Part shown: piece after piece, positions 16,588-25,761 of the stretch | Numbering within the stretch: position 1 is the stretch's first letter | How the letters are laid out: each line of letters starts with the position of its first letter | Source: Cohnella baijiui | GTDB lineage: Bacteria > Bacillota > Bacilli > Paenibacillales > Paenibacillaceae | Direction of reading: 5' to 3' | Length of the DNA: 64,000 bases | Assembly: GCF_020731285.1 (NCBI RefSeq) | Contig: NZ_JAJFOW010000001.1 | Span: 62,001-126,000 of the forward strand | Position numbers and translations under genes: made by a program | The notes under the pieces: generated by a model | Database searches by the model: none | What the model was told of the DNA's origin: nothing | Seen by the model: only the letters and a program-made list of their open reading frames with translations

Positions 16588-18052
16588 GCGGAAGACGCTC
16601 CTCTCTCGGAATGGGCAGCTCTACGCAGACGCGCGTCAACCGACGCTCGCTCCGGATGTCGATCCGGCCGCCGAGCGACTCGGCGATTTCGCGCGCGATG
16701 GGCAGGCCGAGACCGACGCTTCCTCGCTCGCGGGCCGGGCGGTCGGCCTGCGTATGCAACGGCTCGCGCAGGCCGGCCAACCGTTCGGGCGGGATCTCGT
16801 CGCCTTCGTTCACGATCGTAACGCGGACCGTCTCCTTGTCCGTTTCGGCGGACAGCCGGATCTCCGTGTTGGCGTCGCCGTACTTGATCGCGTTGTCCAA
16901 CAAATTGATGAACAGCTGCCGCAGCCTGTTGGGCTGCGCGCGCACGTACAGCCCGATCTGCGTTTCGCAGCGGATCGCGGTGTTGTAACGCAGCGCCTTG
17001 AAGGCCATCGCATCGGAGACATCCTTCAGCAGCCGGCCTGCGTCGATCCGCTCCGGTTGCGATTCGCTGCCCGTCCCCTTGCTCTCTTCCAGCAAAGCGA
17101 CCACCATCTGATGGAGCCGCTGGCTTTCCTCGACGATATGCGTCATGCCTTTGCGGAAAAAAGCCGGGTCCTTCTCCCCCTTTTCGCGAATGATCTCCGC
17201 GTAGCCCAGGATCGAAGTCAGCGGCGTTTTAAGTTCGTGGGTGACGTTGTCGTAAAATTGCTTGCGCTCGACGTTCATCCGCTCCAAGCGATCGCGGTCG
17301 CTCGCGATCCGGTCGATCTGGCGGCGGATTTGCCCGATCATCTCGTTGAAGTTGCCGGAGAGACGCCCGATCTCGTCCTTGCGCCGCATGGACAGCCTGA
17401 CGTCGAGGTTGCCCTTCGTCACTTCGGCGGACGCGCCTGCCAATCTCCCGAGCGGAATGGAAATATGCCGGGAGAGCAGGTACGAAAAGAGGAACGCGAC
17501 GGCGAATATCGCCAGCGCGCTGTAGAAAATGGCGTTCAAGATGCGGCTGGATTGCGCGTAGAGCAGATCGAATTCCTTGGCGTAGCGGAGAATGCCGACC
17601 TTTACGCCGTCCACGACGACCGGATAAGCGTAAGTGACGGACGCCGTACCGTGCGCGTACGTGATCGTATATGCCGTAGCCCCTCGCATCGCCTGCGAGA
17701 GGTCCTCCCCCGTTCCCCGCTCCAGGGCTGCGGGATCCGTGGCGTACAGCAGCTCGCCCCCAGTCGTATAGGCGCCCACCTGGCTCGAGGTCGCGCGCTC
17801 CAGGTCGCCCGCCATCTCCCGCGCGATCTCGCCGAAATAAAGCTGATCGCTCGCGTAGTGATTGATCATGTAGGCTTGCCGCACATAGCTGTTTCCGTTG
17901 TTTTTCACGCCGATCAGGTCGTCCGTGATGATGCGCTCGTTGCTCGTTTGGATCAGGCGCGTCATCGTTTGGTTCAACATCAAAAAAGAAATCGAAAAGA
18001 TCAGGAAAAAACCGACGAGAAACTTCGCGCGAATGGACCGGAACCGATTCAT
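16571..18052 (-). CDS. Sensor histidine kinase (HAMP, HisKA, HATPase)
   Basis: 493 residues. Membrane segments at about 11-27 and 173-193 enclose an outside sensor of some 145 residues. HAMP follows (SRHISIPLGRLAGASAEVTKGNLDVRL), then the phosphoacceptor box FYDNVTHELKTPLTS with His272, and the ATPase domain with N-box QLFINLLDNAIKYGD and GSVGLGLPIAREIAESLGG. Six bases separate it from the response regulator. It likely controls the transporter and adaptor genes downstream. Confidence 0.9.
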   Translation of the reverse strand: MNRFRSIRAKFLVGFFLIFSISFLMLNQTMTRLIQTSNERIITDDLIGVKNNGNSYVRQAYMINHYASDQLYFGEIAREMAGDLERATSSQVGAYTTGGELLYATDPAALERGTGEDLSQAMRGATAYTITYAHGTASVTYAYPVVVDGVKVGILRYAKEFDLLYAQSSRILNAIFYSALAIFAVAFLFSYLLSRHISIPLGRLAGASAEVTKGNLDVRLSMRRKDEIGRLSGNFNEMIGQIRRQIDRIASDRDRLERMNVERKQFYDNVTHELKTPLTSILGYAEIIREKGEKDPAFFRKGMTHIVEESQRLHQMVVALLEESKGTGSESQPERIDAGRLLKDVSDAMAFKALRYNTAIRCETQIGLYVRAQPNRLRQLFINLLDNAIKYGDANTEIRLSAETDKETVRVTIVNEGDEIPPERLAGLREPLHTQADRPARERGSVGLGLPIAREIAESLGGRIDIRSERRLTRVCVELPIPREERLPHGEST

Positions 18053-18058
18053 GCGCGT

Positions 18059-18748
18059 TTATTCCTTTTCCATCTTGTAGCCGAAGCCGAATACGGTGGT
18101 GATCCATTCGGTCGCTTCGAGCTTTTTGCGCAGCCGCTGGATGTGGTTGTCCACGGTCCGCGTCTCGCCGGCGTAGTCGTAGCCCCAGACGCCCTCCAGC
18201 AGCTCGTCCCTCGAAAAGACGCGACCCCGATGGCTGCATAAATGAAGCAGCAGATCGTATTCCCTGGGCGTGAGATCGACGGCTTCGCCGTTTTTGCGCA
18301 CGAGCCGTTCCGCCGGCACGATTTCGAGGTCGCGATACCGCAGCGATTCGCTTTCCGCCTCCTCGCCTGCTCGGTTGGCTTGTGCCAGCCGCCGCATGAT
18401 CGAGCGGATGCGCGCCAGCACCTCGCGAAGGTCGAAGGGTTTGGTGATATAATCGTCCGCGCCGAACTCCAGGCCGAGGACCTTGTCCGTGATGTCGTTT
18501 TTGGCCGTGATCATCAGAATCGGAATGTTCCGCTCCGCGGTCACCTTTTTGCAGATGTCCAGGCCGCTCATGTCCGGAAGCATCCAGTCGAGCAGCAGCA
18601 GATCCGGCCGGAACAGCTCCACCTCTCGGATTCCGGCCGCGCCGGTGGCGGCAATCCGGGTTTCGTACCCTTCGCCTTCCAAACCGTAGGAGAGCAGATC
18701 CGCGATCGCTTTCTCATCTTCGACGATGAGGACTTTGACCTTATCCAT
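18059..18748 (-). CDS. OmpR-family response regulator
   Basis: 229 residues. Receiver domain with the acidic pair at 10-11, phosphoacceptor Asp54 (LLLLDWMLPDMSG) and the KPFDLREVLARI segment; winged-helix DNA-binding domain at the C-terminus (LTPREYDLLLHLCSHRGRVFSRDELLEGVWGYDYAGETRTVDNHIQRLRKKL). First gene of the kinase/lipoprotein operon. Confidence 0.92.
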   Translation of the reverse strand: MDKVKVLIVEDEKAIADLLSYGLEGEGYETRIAATGAAGIREVELFRPDLLLLDWMLPDMSGLDICKKVTAERNIPILMITAKNDITDKVLGLEFGADDYITKPFDLREVLARIRSIMRRLAQANRAGEEAESESLRYRDLEIVPAERLVRKNGEAVDLTPREYDLLLHLCSHRGRVFSRDELLEGVWGYDYAGETRTVDNHIQRLRKKLEATEWITTVFGFGYKMEKE

Positions 18749-18846
18749 GAATCCTCCCCGCCGTTCGTTAATTCTACCTCGGGAGTATCATATCATATCG
18801 GCCTTCCCGAATCGAAACGAAAGGCGAATGCCGCGCGTGAAGCCGT

Positions 18847-19251
18847 TCAGCGCTTTCTCGCCCGCAACGCGGCGGTCGCCAACAGCCCGGAAATGCAGCC
18901 CCAAATCGCGTTGGTGGCGAGGACGGCGATGATCGCGAACGGGTGACGGAGCGGGCCTTGAAGCTCTCCGGTCAGGATCGGCGAGAGGATGCCGCTCAGC
19001 ACGATCGCGAGCACGCCGTATGCGATACCCGTAAGGGTCAGCGTTACGACGGGCTGGGGAACCCGCGCAACGATCGCGGCGACGATCCAGACGAGCGTAA
19101 TGACGACGGTCATGCCGACGGAGGCAACGGGTTTGCCGATTTGCTCAGACAAGCCCGTGATGCTCATGATCGGCCTCAGGCAAGCGAAGGCGGCAAGACC
19201 GAAAATAAGCAGCAGCTGTCGGCTATCAACGGGTTTAGCGGAAGGTTGCAT
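18847..19251 (-). CDS. Small membrane protein of unknown function
   Basis: 134 residues with four hydrophobic segments, ending in an RARKR basic tail. The open frame runs further upstream, but AAGGAAGGGGG lies just before the ATG at 19249-19251, which also overlaps the end of the DUF6220-like gene by 17 bases. I do not recognise a named family. It is probably cotranscribed and translationally coupled with that gene and could form a complex with it in the membrane. Confidence 0.6.
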   Translation of the reverse strand: MQPSAKPVDSRQLLLIFGLAAFACLRPIMSITGLSEQIGKPVASVGMTVVITLVWIVAAIVARVPQPVVTLTLTGIAYGVLAIVLSGILSPILTGELQGPLRHPFAIIAVLATNAIWGCISGLLATAALRARKR

Positions 19252-19663
19252 GGTTCGCACCCCCTTCCTTTGTCGCAAGAAAGACGCTCCGTCTCGCTTG
19301 CGTGGCGACATGGACCGACAGCACGAAGAGCAAGGCGGCGATGACGGGATGGAAGGCGCCGGCACCGGGAAAATGCGCGGTAAAGTACTGCGCGAAGATC
19401 AGCAAAAACATGCCGGCGCACATCCAGCGCAGCGTCTGCGGCAGCCGACCCGGAAAAGCCAGAATCAGCATGATCAGCGGAACAAACTCGATCACGCGGA
19501 CAAATATCTCGTGATCCCGCCAACGAAGCGAGTCGACGAAAATCGCCATGCCCGCCAAAAACACCTGCACGAGCACGCCGACTGCGAACAAATACGCCAA
19601 TAACGTAAAACCGATGGCGAATATGGCGGCTCCCCTTGTTCTCTTGGTCGAATGATCGGACAA
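19235..19663 (-). CDS. DUF6220-like four-helix membrane protein
   Basis: 142 residues with four membrane helices and the pattern FLAGMAIFVDSLRWRDHEIFVRVIEFVPLIMLILAF, with HFPGAGAFHPVIAALLFV toward the end; this resembles DUF6220. It starts with TTG at 19661-19663. The only good ribosome site, GGAGG, lies in the 3' arm of a 9-bp hairpin (19667-19687), suggesting limited or regulated translation. Function unknown; it is followed by a second small membrane protein with a 17-base overlap. Confidence 0.6.
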   Translation of the reverse strand: MSDHSTKRTRGAAIFAIGFTLLAYLFAVGVLVQVFLAGMAIFVDSLRWRDHEIFVRVIEFVPLIMLILAFPGRLPQTLRWMCAGMFLLIFAQYFTAHFPGAGAFHPVIAALLFVLSVHVATQARRSVFLATKEGGANHATFR

Positions 19664-19666
19664 TCG

Positions 19667-19687
19667 AATCCCTCCTCCGGAGGGATT
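19667..19687 (-). promoter_or_regulatory. Hairpin masking the ribosome site of the DUF6220-like gene
   Basis: AATCCCTCC (19667-19675), loop of three, GGAGGGATT (19679-19687). In the minus-strand mRNA the Shine-Dalgarno bases are inside this perfect 9-bp stem, three bases before the TTG start. Confidence 0.5.
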
Positions 19688-19710
19688 TCGTTCGTCCCTC
19701 CTGCCCTTCG

Positions 19711-19719
19711 ATCATAACA
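19711..19719 (-). promoter_or_regulatory. Extended -10 promoter element upstream of the DUF6220-like gene
   Basis: On the minus strand TGTTATGAT forms a TGn-TATGAT extended -10 element about 50 bases before the start. No good -35 is visible. Confidence 0.3.
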
Positions 19720-19805
19720 GCGCCATGTTGTGAACTTGTTGCGATCGCTTGGCGAAGGAATGAAATTGAATTTCGACTTGAACAAGGGCGGTGAGGGCAT
19801 CGCGG

Positions 19806-21167
19806 TCAGTTCGCCGACTTCTCCGGAGGGCTGTAAGGCAGCCGGACGCGAAACGTCGCGCCAGTCCCGACACGGCTCGACGCGTCGATGGCGCCGCCGT
19901 GAGCCAGCACGAACGCTTTCGCGATGGCAAGGCCCAGTCCCGCGCCGCCGTCATGTCTCGTCCGGGCGCCGTCCGCCCGGTAGAAGCGATCGAAAAGATG
20001 CGGCAGATGCTCGGGCGCTATGCCCGGCCCATTGTCCGTCACCGTCACCTGCAGCCCATCGCGGTCCGCGACCTTATCTTCCTCGACGTCGACGCGGACG
20101 GCGCCGCCCGGCGGCGTATAGCGAATCGCGTTGACGATCAGGTTCAAGAAGACTTGCGTCAGCCGGTGCGGGTCGGCATGGATCGTCGCGCGGTCCGTCC
20201 GGCTTTCGAGGTTCATCTCGATCCGCTTGTTCGCGGCGTCGTCCGACACGTGGTCCAGGATGCGCTGCAGCAGCGCGCGCACATCGGTCGGTTGCCGTTC
20301 CAGCGGGAGTTTTTTCGCTTCCGCGAGCGAGAGCTGCTGTAGATCGTCGACGAGGCGCGTCAAACGGAGCAGCTCGTCCTGCAGGGGCAACAGCGTCTCG
20401 GGCGGGACAGGCTTCCCGTTTTGCTGCGCCAGATCGAGCTTGCCTTGCAGAATGGCGAGCGGCGTCCGCAGCTCGTGCGCGACGTCCGCGACGAGATGCC
20501 GCCGCACCGCCTCGGCTTCCCTCAGCTGCGCGGACATCTCGTTAAACGCGGTCGCGACTTTGCCGTACTCGTCCGTCGTCGTGACGGGAACTGCGATGCC
20601 TAGCTCTCCGTTCCCCAGGCGATCGATCGCGGGAAGGAGCCGACGCAGGGGTGCCGTCAGCCAGCGGGAAATGCCGAAGGCGGCGAGCAGCGCGACGAGC
20701 GCGAGGGCGATCGCGGCGCCGGCCAGCAAGATGCCGACGGAAACCGCAATGCCGATCTGAATTTTGCGGAGTACGGCCGTTTCGGGATCGTAATAATACA
20801 AATAACCGATCGTTCGGCCGTCGTCGCGGATCTTTCGCTGCAGGCCAAGCCGGGTGACCATTCGCGAATCGGCTTCCGCATCCGAATAAAGGCTCGCGCG
20901 ATCGGCGGACAAGAGGACGATGCGCGCCTCGGGTTGCTGCGCCTTCAGCCGGTCGATCCGCGCGCGGACGCCGCCCCAGCTTCCGCCTTCATCCGCATAA
21001 TCGCGCAGAAGCTCCGCCTCCCATCGGTCGAGCGTCTCGCCTTTGGTCGAATCGATGATGGCGGCAAGCGAATGGCGAACGACGAGGTTGGTCGCCGAGA
21101 CGAATAGCAGACTCATCGCGACGGCGAGCACCGCCATAGCGACGAAGAGCTTGCGGCCGACGTTCAT
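19806..21167 (-). CDS. Sensor histidine kinase (second two-component system)
   Basis: 453 residues. Membrane segments at about 7-28 and 136-165 flank an outside region of about 105 residues. HAMP (SRWLTAPLRRLLPAIDRLGNGELG) is followed by the H-box HLVADVAHELRTPLAIL with His231, N-box QVFLNLIVNAIRYTPPGG and a G-box with GLGLAIAKAFVLAHGG. It overlaps the regulator gene by four bases (ATGA). The ATPase domain also carries the F-box HLPHLFDRFYRAD. Confidence 0.9.
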   Translation of the reverse strand: MNVGRKLFVAMAVLAVAMSLLFVSATNLVVRHSLAAIIDSTKGETLDRWEAELLRDYADEGGSWGGVRARIDRLKAQQPEARIVLLSADRASLYSDAEADSRMVTRLGLQRKIRDDGRTIGYLYYYDPETAVLRKIQIGIAVSVGILLAGAAIALALVALLAAFGISRWLTAPLRRLLPAIDRLGNGELGIAVPVTTTDEYGKVATAFNEMSAQLREAEAVRRHLVADVAHELRTPLAILQGKLDLAQQNGKPVPPETLLPLQDELLRLTRLVDDLQQLSLAEAKKLPLERQPTDVRALLQRILDHVSDDAANKRIEMNLESRTDRATIHADPHRLTQVFLNLIVNAIRYTPPGGAVRVDVEEDKVADRDGLQVTVTDNGPGIAPEHLPHLFDRFYRADGARTRHDGGAGLGLAIAKAFVLAHGGAIDASSRVGTGATFRVRLPYSPPEKSAN

Positions 21168-21850
21168 GCGTGCTTACCGAAGCGGTAGCCGAAGCCGAAC
21201 ACCGTTTCAATATAGGATGGATGGGCGGGGTCGTCCTCGAGCTTGCGCCGGATGCGGCTGATATGGGCATCCACCGTCCGCTCGTCGTTCAGGATGTCTT
21301 CGCTCAAGACAGACTGGAGCAGTTGAAGCCTGCTGTAGACGATGCCGGGCTTGGCGGCCAGCGTCAGCAGCAGCTTGAACTCGGTCGGCGTCAGGTCGAT
21401 CTCTTCCCCGCGCTTCCATACGCGGCGCTGCGCTTCCGAAATCGACAGCTCGCCGCGCTCGATCGTCCGCGGCTCTGCCTCCTGTCCCTCGATGCGTCTG
21501 AGTACGGAACGGATCCGCGCCGCCAGCTCCCGCAGGGAGAACGGCTTGGTCAAATAATCGTCGGCGCCCATCTCCAGTCCCACGATTTTGTCGCTTTCTT
21601 CCGTACGTGCCGTCACCATGATGATGCCCATGGGACCCATTCGCCGCAGCTCTCCGCACACTTCGATGCCGCTCCTGTCCGGCAGCATCCAGTCGAGCAC
21701 GACAAGCGACGGCCGTTCGCGCGAGGCGACCCGGATCGCTTCGGGACCGGTGGCCGCCGTGACGATGCGGAAGCCTTCCCCGGCCAGGAACGGCGCCATA
21801 AATTCAATCACGCCGGGCTCGTCGTCGACGAGCAGCAGGGTGCGTGTCAT
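21164..21850 (-). CDS. OmpR-family response regulator (second system)
   Basis: 228 residues: receiver domain with DDE at 9-11, Asp53 in VVLDWMLPDRSG, and KPFSLRELAARI; winged helix with DLTPTEFKLLLTLAAKPGIVYSRLQLL and the wing VDAHISRIRRKLEDDP. Paired with the kinase just downstream. Confidence 0.92.
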   Translation of the reverse strand: MTRTLLLVDDEPGVIEFMAPFLAGEGFRIVTAATGPEAIRVASRERPSLVVLDWMLPDRSGIEVCGELRRMGPMGIIMVTARTEESDKIVGLEMGADDYLTKPFSLRELAARIRSVLRRIEGQEAEPRTIERGELSISEAQRRVWKRGEEIDLTPTEFKLLLTLAAKPGIVYSRLQLLQSVLSEDILNDERTVDAHISRIRRKLEDDPAHPSYIETVFGFGYRFGKHA

Positions 21851-21995
21851 CCCATCCTCTCCTTGTCTGGTCGCGTTTTTCTCTTATTGTAAACGGAAAT
21901 CGCGGGAAACGGACAATCTCCCGCCATTTTCACGCCGTCCGCAACGAATCGTCAACGGATCGCAACAACTCGCCGGCATCCGACCGCAGCGCGCG

Positions 21996-22039
21996 AAAAG
22001 CCGAACAGCCGCCTCTTCAGCGTCTGTTCGGCTTTTTTT
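21996..22039. terminator. Bidirectional-looking terminator after the binding-protein gene
   Basis: A 13-bp perfect stem (21996-22008 with 22024-22036) has a seven-T run on the plus side and four T on the minus side. It stands 18 bases past the end of the Lpl-type binding protein gene and upstream of the second response regulator. Confidence 0.7.
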
Positions 22040-22056
22040 GATGCGATCGCGCCCGT

Positions 22057-23565
22057 TTACTTGCTTGCGCGCCAGGCGTCGATTTGCTTTTGCAGCTCGG
22101 CCATGACTTTATCCAGGCCGCTGTCCTTCAGCTTTTTGTTTACCTTCGGCAAATTGTCCTTCGGATCGATCGTGCCCGAGAACAACGCATTGTAGGTGGA
22201 GTCCTTGGCGTTCTTGAGGTTGGCGATTTCGGTCGTAATCGACGAGGTGTCGGCTTGGAAACCGAGCAGCGGCGCGCTCGTCGCCGAATCGTTGAACTCC
22301 TTGAACTTCTCCCACTTGTCCGCCGGGTCGTTCGTGTTCAAATACGTAAGCATCATGTTGCCGGTCGTGAATGCCGGGAAGCCGTAGCCGCTGTCCGGGA
22401 TCGCGTCCTTCGACTGCTCGCCGGTCTTTTTGTAGTGCACGCCTTCGATGCCGAAGTCGATCAGATTGACGAGGTTGGCGTCCGTGTACAGCAGGTTGAG
22501 GAACTCCATCGCCTTCTCCGGGTGCTTGGACTTGGCGTTGATTGCCTGCAGCGAACCCGCGACGGACCAGTTAAACGTGATCGGGTCCTGCATCGGCACG
22601 CTGACGACGCCGTAGCCGGCATCGTTGCTCCACAGGTTGTCCGCATAAGGCTGCGCGTCGGCGACGTCGACGAGCCATTTGCCCGTTTTGAAGTAATCGC
22701 CGGCATCGGTTTGCGTCGCCACGTCTTTCGGGAAATAGCCCGCTTGATAATACTTGTGCACCGTCTCGAGGTAGCTCATCGCTTCCGGCGTATCCCAGAC
22801 GTTGATCAGCTTGTACTCCTTCGTATCCAGCGGGACGCCGATGAACGGCAGATCGTTGATCGGCAGGTCGAACGGGAGAAACTCCGCGATTTTGCCCGGA
22901 ATCGGATTGAGACCCGGCTCGTTCTCCTTGACGGTCTTGAGCAGCGGCTCCAGATCCTGGATCGTCTTGACCTGGCTCAGATCAAGCTTGTACTTGTCGA
23001 CGAGCGTTTTGTTGAAGCGGAATACGCGCTGCTGCGGCAGCTCTTTGTTCGTCGGCAGGCCGTAGTTGTGCCCGTTCACCTTCGTACCTTCGAGGAAGGC
23101 GGGATTCAACGCTTCTTTCGCGCCCTTTCCTTCTTTCTCCAGCAGGCCGTCCAGCTCGTAGAAGGCGCCCTTCTTGGCGTTGCCGAAGTAATCGTTCGCC
23201 CACGAACTCGTGAACGCGATGTCATACGGCTCGCCCGACGCGATGATGATCTGCATCTTCTGCGAATAGTCGCCCCAGTCGAGCAGCTTCATCTCCACAG
23301 TCGCGTGGATTTTATCCTTGATATAGTCATTGACCGCGTCGTTGACCTTCTTCAGATCCTTCGGCGGCGTGCCGATCGTATACCAGACGAGATTGACGTT
23401 CTCCTCCGTCTTGGCGCTCCCGGACGCCGAGGCCGAAGGACTCGCCCCCTGGCTTCCGTTCGCGGAAGCGGACGGTTTCTCCTCGTTTCCTTTGCTGCCG
23501 CAGCCCGCGGCCAGCAGGCTCGCCGTCAACAAGACGGCCGTCGTGCCCATCCATCCTTTTTTCAC
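22057..23565 (-). CDS. LplA-like extracellular binding lipoprotein
   Basis: 502 residues. Signal peptide with lipobox LLAAGCGS, then a Ser/Ala-rich spacer, then a solute-binding protein of the LplA type: YDIAFTSSWANDYFGNAKKGAFYELDGLL and the C-terminal DUF3502-like segment after about residue 425. It delivers an oligosaccharide to the two permeases encoded upstream. Last gene of the three-gene operon driven from 25615-25652. Confidence 0.88.
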   Translation of the reverse strand: MKKGWMGTTAVLLTASLLAAGCGSKGNEEKPSASANGSQGASPSASASGSAKTEENVNLVWYTIGTPPKDLKKVNDAVNDYIKDKIHATVEMKLLDWGDYSQKMQIIIASGEPYDIAFTSSWANDYFGNAKKGAFYELDGLLEKEGKGAKEALNPAFLEGTKVNGHNYGLPTNKELPQQRVFRFNKTLVDKYKLDLSQVKTIQDLEPLLKTVKENEPGLNPIPGKIAEFLPFDLPINDLPFIGVPLDTKEYKLINVWDTPEAMSYLETVHKYYQAGYFPKDVATQTDAGDYFKTGKWLVDVADAQPYADNLWSNDAGYGVVSVPMQDPITFNWSVAGSLQAINAKSKHPEKAMEFLNLLYTDANLVNLIDFGIEGVHYKKTGEQSKDAIPDSGYGFPAFTTGNMMLTYLNTNDPADKWEKFKEFNDSATSAPLLGFQADTSSITTEIANLKNAKDSTYNALFSGTIDPKDNLPKVNKKLKDSGLDKVMAELQKQIDAWRASK

Positions 23566-23648
23566 TCGGTCCAGCTCCCCTTCTCGTATGAATCGTCTAT
23601 TTTAACCGCCGGACGCGAGGACGCGCCGGCAACTAAAACCGCATCCGG

Positions 23649-24578
23649 TCAATCCTTGACCGCGCCGATCGTCAGCCCTTCGACGAAGTAGCGCTGAAAA
23701 AACGGGTAAGCAAGCACGATCGGCCCCGTGGCGAGGACGACCATCGCCATCCGCGACGTTTCCTGCGGCAGCGACGCGAGCATCTCGCGGCTCTCGCCGC
23801 TGTTCAGGATGCTCGAATTTTGGATGATGAACTGCATGCTCGACTCGATGCGCATCAGCATCGCCTGCAGCGGTACCATGCGGTTCGAATCGATATAGAG
23901 CAGCGCGTTGAACCAATCGTTCCAAAAGCCCAACGTGCTGAACAGCGCGATGGTCGCGAGTCCCGGCAGCGCCAGCGGCAGCACGAGGCGGAACAAAATC
24001 TTATACTCCCCGGCGCCGTCGATCTTGCCGGATTCGACGATCGCGTCCGGAATCATCGTCTGGAAAAAGGTGCGCAGGATGACGATGTTGAAGGCGTTGA
24101 GCGCCATCGGAAGAATGAGCGCCCAGATCGTGTCTTTCAGATGCAGCATTTGCGCAACGATGATATAGGAAGGCACGAGGCCTCCGCCGAACAGCATCGT
24201 GAAAAACGCGAGAAACGTGAACCCTTTGCGATACTTGAACGCCTTGCGGGACAAAGCGTACGCGTACAGCGCCGTAAGCGCGACGGTCAACAGCGTGCCG
24301 ATCGCGGTGACCGACAGCGTGACGAGGTACGAGTGAAGCAGTTGGTCGCCGGTTCGGAAAATATAGTCGTAGGCGAACATGCTCCATTTCTCGGGAAAGA
24401 TGCTGTAGCCGTTCAGCGCGAGCGTGTTCTCGTCGGTAAAGGAAATGACGATCGCGAGCGCGAACGGAAACAGGCAGGACAAGGCGAAGCCTCCGGCGAT
24501 CAGATGGAGCAAGGCGTTCCAGCCGAACGGAAGCCGATGGATATCGCGAAGCTTGGTCCGCTTGGCGGTAGGATTCAT
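23649..24578 (-). CDS. Carbohydrate ABC permease, LplC/YtcP type
   Basis: 309 residues, six membrane helices, EAA loop at DAIVESGKIDGAGEYKILFRLVLPLALPGLATIAL around residue 190, C-terminus YPFFQRYFVEGLTIGAVKD typical of the LplC group. Partner of the LplB-type permease 37 bases upstream and of the LplA-like binding protein downstream. The ATPase is not encoded here. Confidence 0.88.
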   Translation of the reverse strand: MNPTAKRTKLRDIHRLPFGWNALLHLIAGGFALSCLFPFALAIVISFTDENTLALNGYSIFPEKWSMFAYDYIFRTGDQLLHSYLVTLSVTAIGTLLTVALTALYAYALSRKAFKYRKGFTFLAFFTMLFGGGLVPSYIIVAQMLHLKDTIWALILPMALNAFNIVILRTFFQTMIPDAIVESGKIDGAGEYKILFRLVLPLALPGLATIALFSTLGFWNDWFNALLYIDSNRMVPLQAMLMRIESSMQFIIQNSSILNSGESREMLASLPQETSRMAMVVLATGPIVLAYPFFQRYFVEGLTIGAVKD

Positions 24579-24615
24579 TCGCTTGGCCTCCTTGGGCTGA
24601 AGATAGGGATTCGGA

Positions 24616-25545
24616 TCAGAACAGGGCTTGCTCTTCGTTCACTTTTTTCACGAACCAGTTGGCGCCGATGACGAGGACGAATCCGACGACCGATTGGTAG
24701 AAGCCGGCAGCCGAAGCCAAGCCGAAGTCGCCGAGCACCTTCATCGAGCGGTACACGTACGTATCGATGACGTTGGTCACCGGGAACAGCAGGCCCGAGT
24801 CGCGCGGAATCTGGAAGAACAGGCCGAAGTCCGCCCGGAAGATGCCGCCGATCGCGAGGATCGTCAGAATGATCATCATCGGCTTGATCAGCGGCACGGT
24901 GATCCGCGTCGTTTGCTGCCATTTGCTCGCGCCGTCGATCATCGCCGCCTCGTAATACGACTTGTCGATGCCCGAGATGGCCGCCAGATAGATGACGCTC
25001 GAATAGCCCACGCTTTTCCACATGCTCATGAAGACGAGGATGAACGGCCAGTACGTCTTGTCCGCGTACCATTGGATCGGCTCGGCGCCAAACCAGGCGA
25101 GTATATGGTTCAGAATGCCCTTGTCGACGCTCAGAAAGCTGAACGCGAAGTAGCTGACGATGACCCAGGACAGGAAGTACGGCAGAAACATCGCGGTCTG
25201 GTAAAATTTGGCCCAGCGCTTTTGCGTCAGGTTGAACAAGATGATCGCCATGGACACGGAGAGCGCCAGCCCAAGGAAAATGAACACGAGATTGTACAGC
25301 ACCGTGTTCCTCGTGATAATGTAAGCGTCTTCGGCGCGGAACAGAAATTCGAAGTTTTTGAATCCCGTCCATTCCCCGTGCAGGAGCGCCGCGAAAAAGC
25401 CGCCCTGATCGAACCGGTACTGCTTAAACGCCAGCAGCGCGCCCGGCATCGGCAGGTAACAAAACACGATAAACCAGATCGCCCCCGGCAGCACCATCGT
25501 CAGGAACGCTTTGTTTTTGTTCAAGTCCCGAAAAAACGTGCGCAT
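24616..25545 (-). CDS. Carbohydrate ABC permease, LplB type
   Basis: 309 residues with six membrane helices. The EAA loop is YYEAAMIDGASKWQQTTRITVPLIKPMMIILTI near residue 195, with the LplB-type opening GAIWFIVFCYLPMPGALLAFKQYRF. First gene of the importer operon; the upstream region carries a 38-bp element also found before the GH18-like gene. Confidence 0.88.
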   Translation of the reverse strand: MRTFFRDLNKNKAFLTMVLPGAIWFIVFCYLPMPGALLAFKQYRFDQGGFFAALLHGEWTGFKNFEFLFRAEDAYIITRNTVLYNLVFIFLGLALSVSMAIILFNLTQKRWAKFYQTAMFLPYFLSWVIVSYFAFSFLSVDKGILNHILAWFGAEPIQWYADKTYWPFILVFMSMWKSVGYSSVIYLAAISGIDKSYYEAAMIDGASKWQQTTRITVPLIKPMMIILTILAIGGIFRADFGLFFQIPRDSGLLFPVTNVIDTYVYRSMKVLGDFGLASAAGFYQSVVGFVLVIGANWFVKKVNEEQALF

Positions 25546-25614
25546 CGGTAATACGTCCCTCCCAGTCTGTTTGCTGTCGCCACCTCAATTTACCACGCGT
25601 TCCCCGGGCGGCGG

Positions 25615-25652
25615 TATTGAATAAATCCAAGCTTTGTTGTACAAAGCAAAGC
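25615..25652 (-). promoter_or_regulatory. Shared 38-bp promoter/operator element, copy A (importer operon)
   Basis: Matches the element at 30699-30736 at 31 of 38 positions without gaps, including an uninterrupted CAAGCTTTGTTGTA. In the minus direction it covers a weak -35 (GTACAA), 17 bases and CAATAC. It also contains a dyad, AAGCTTTG/CAAAGCTT. It lies about 70 bases before the LplB-type permease start and is a good candidate binding site of the divergently encoded YesN-type regulator. Confidence 0.55.
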
Positions 25653-25761
25653 TTCCCTCGCGCGCGCGATTGTCCGTTCCCGGCCCCCGTGTTATCGTGG
25701 GAATACGAGAATAAAGCGGTTTCTTCTTAGGAGTTGACGGGCTACGGCAAGACTATCGGAG

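Noticed and set aside
22084-23691. A 535-codon plus-strand open frame opposite the LplA-like gene
   Set aside because: Composition is the complement of a Lys/Asp-rich protein; no start site, no fold signals.
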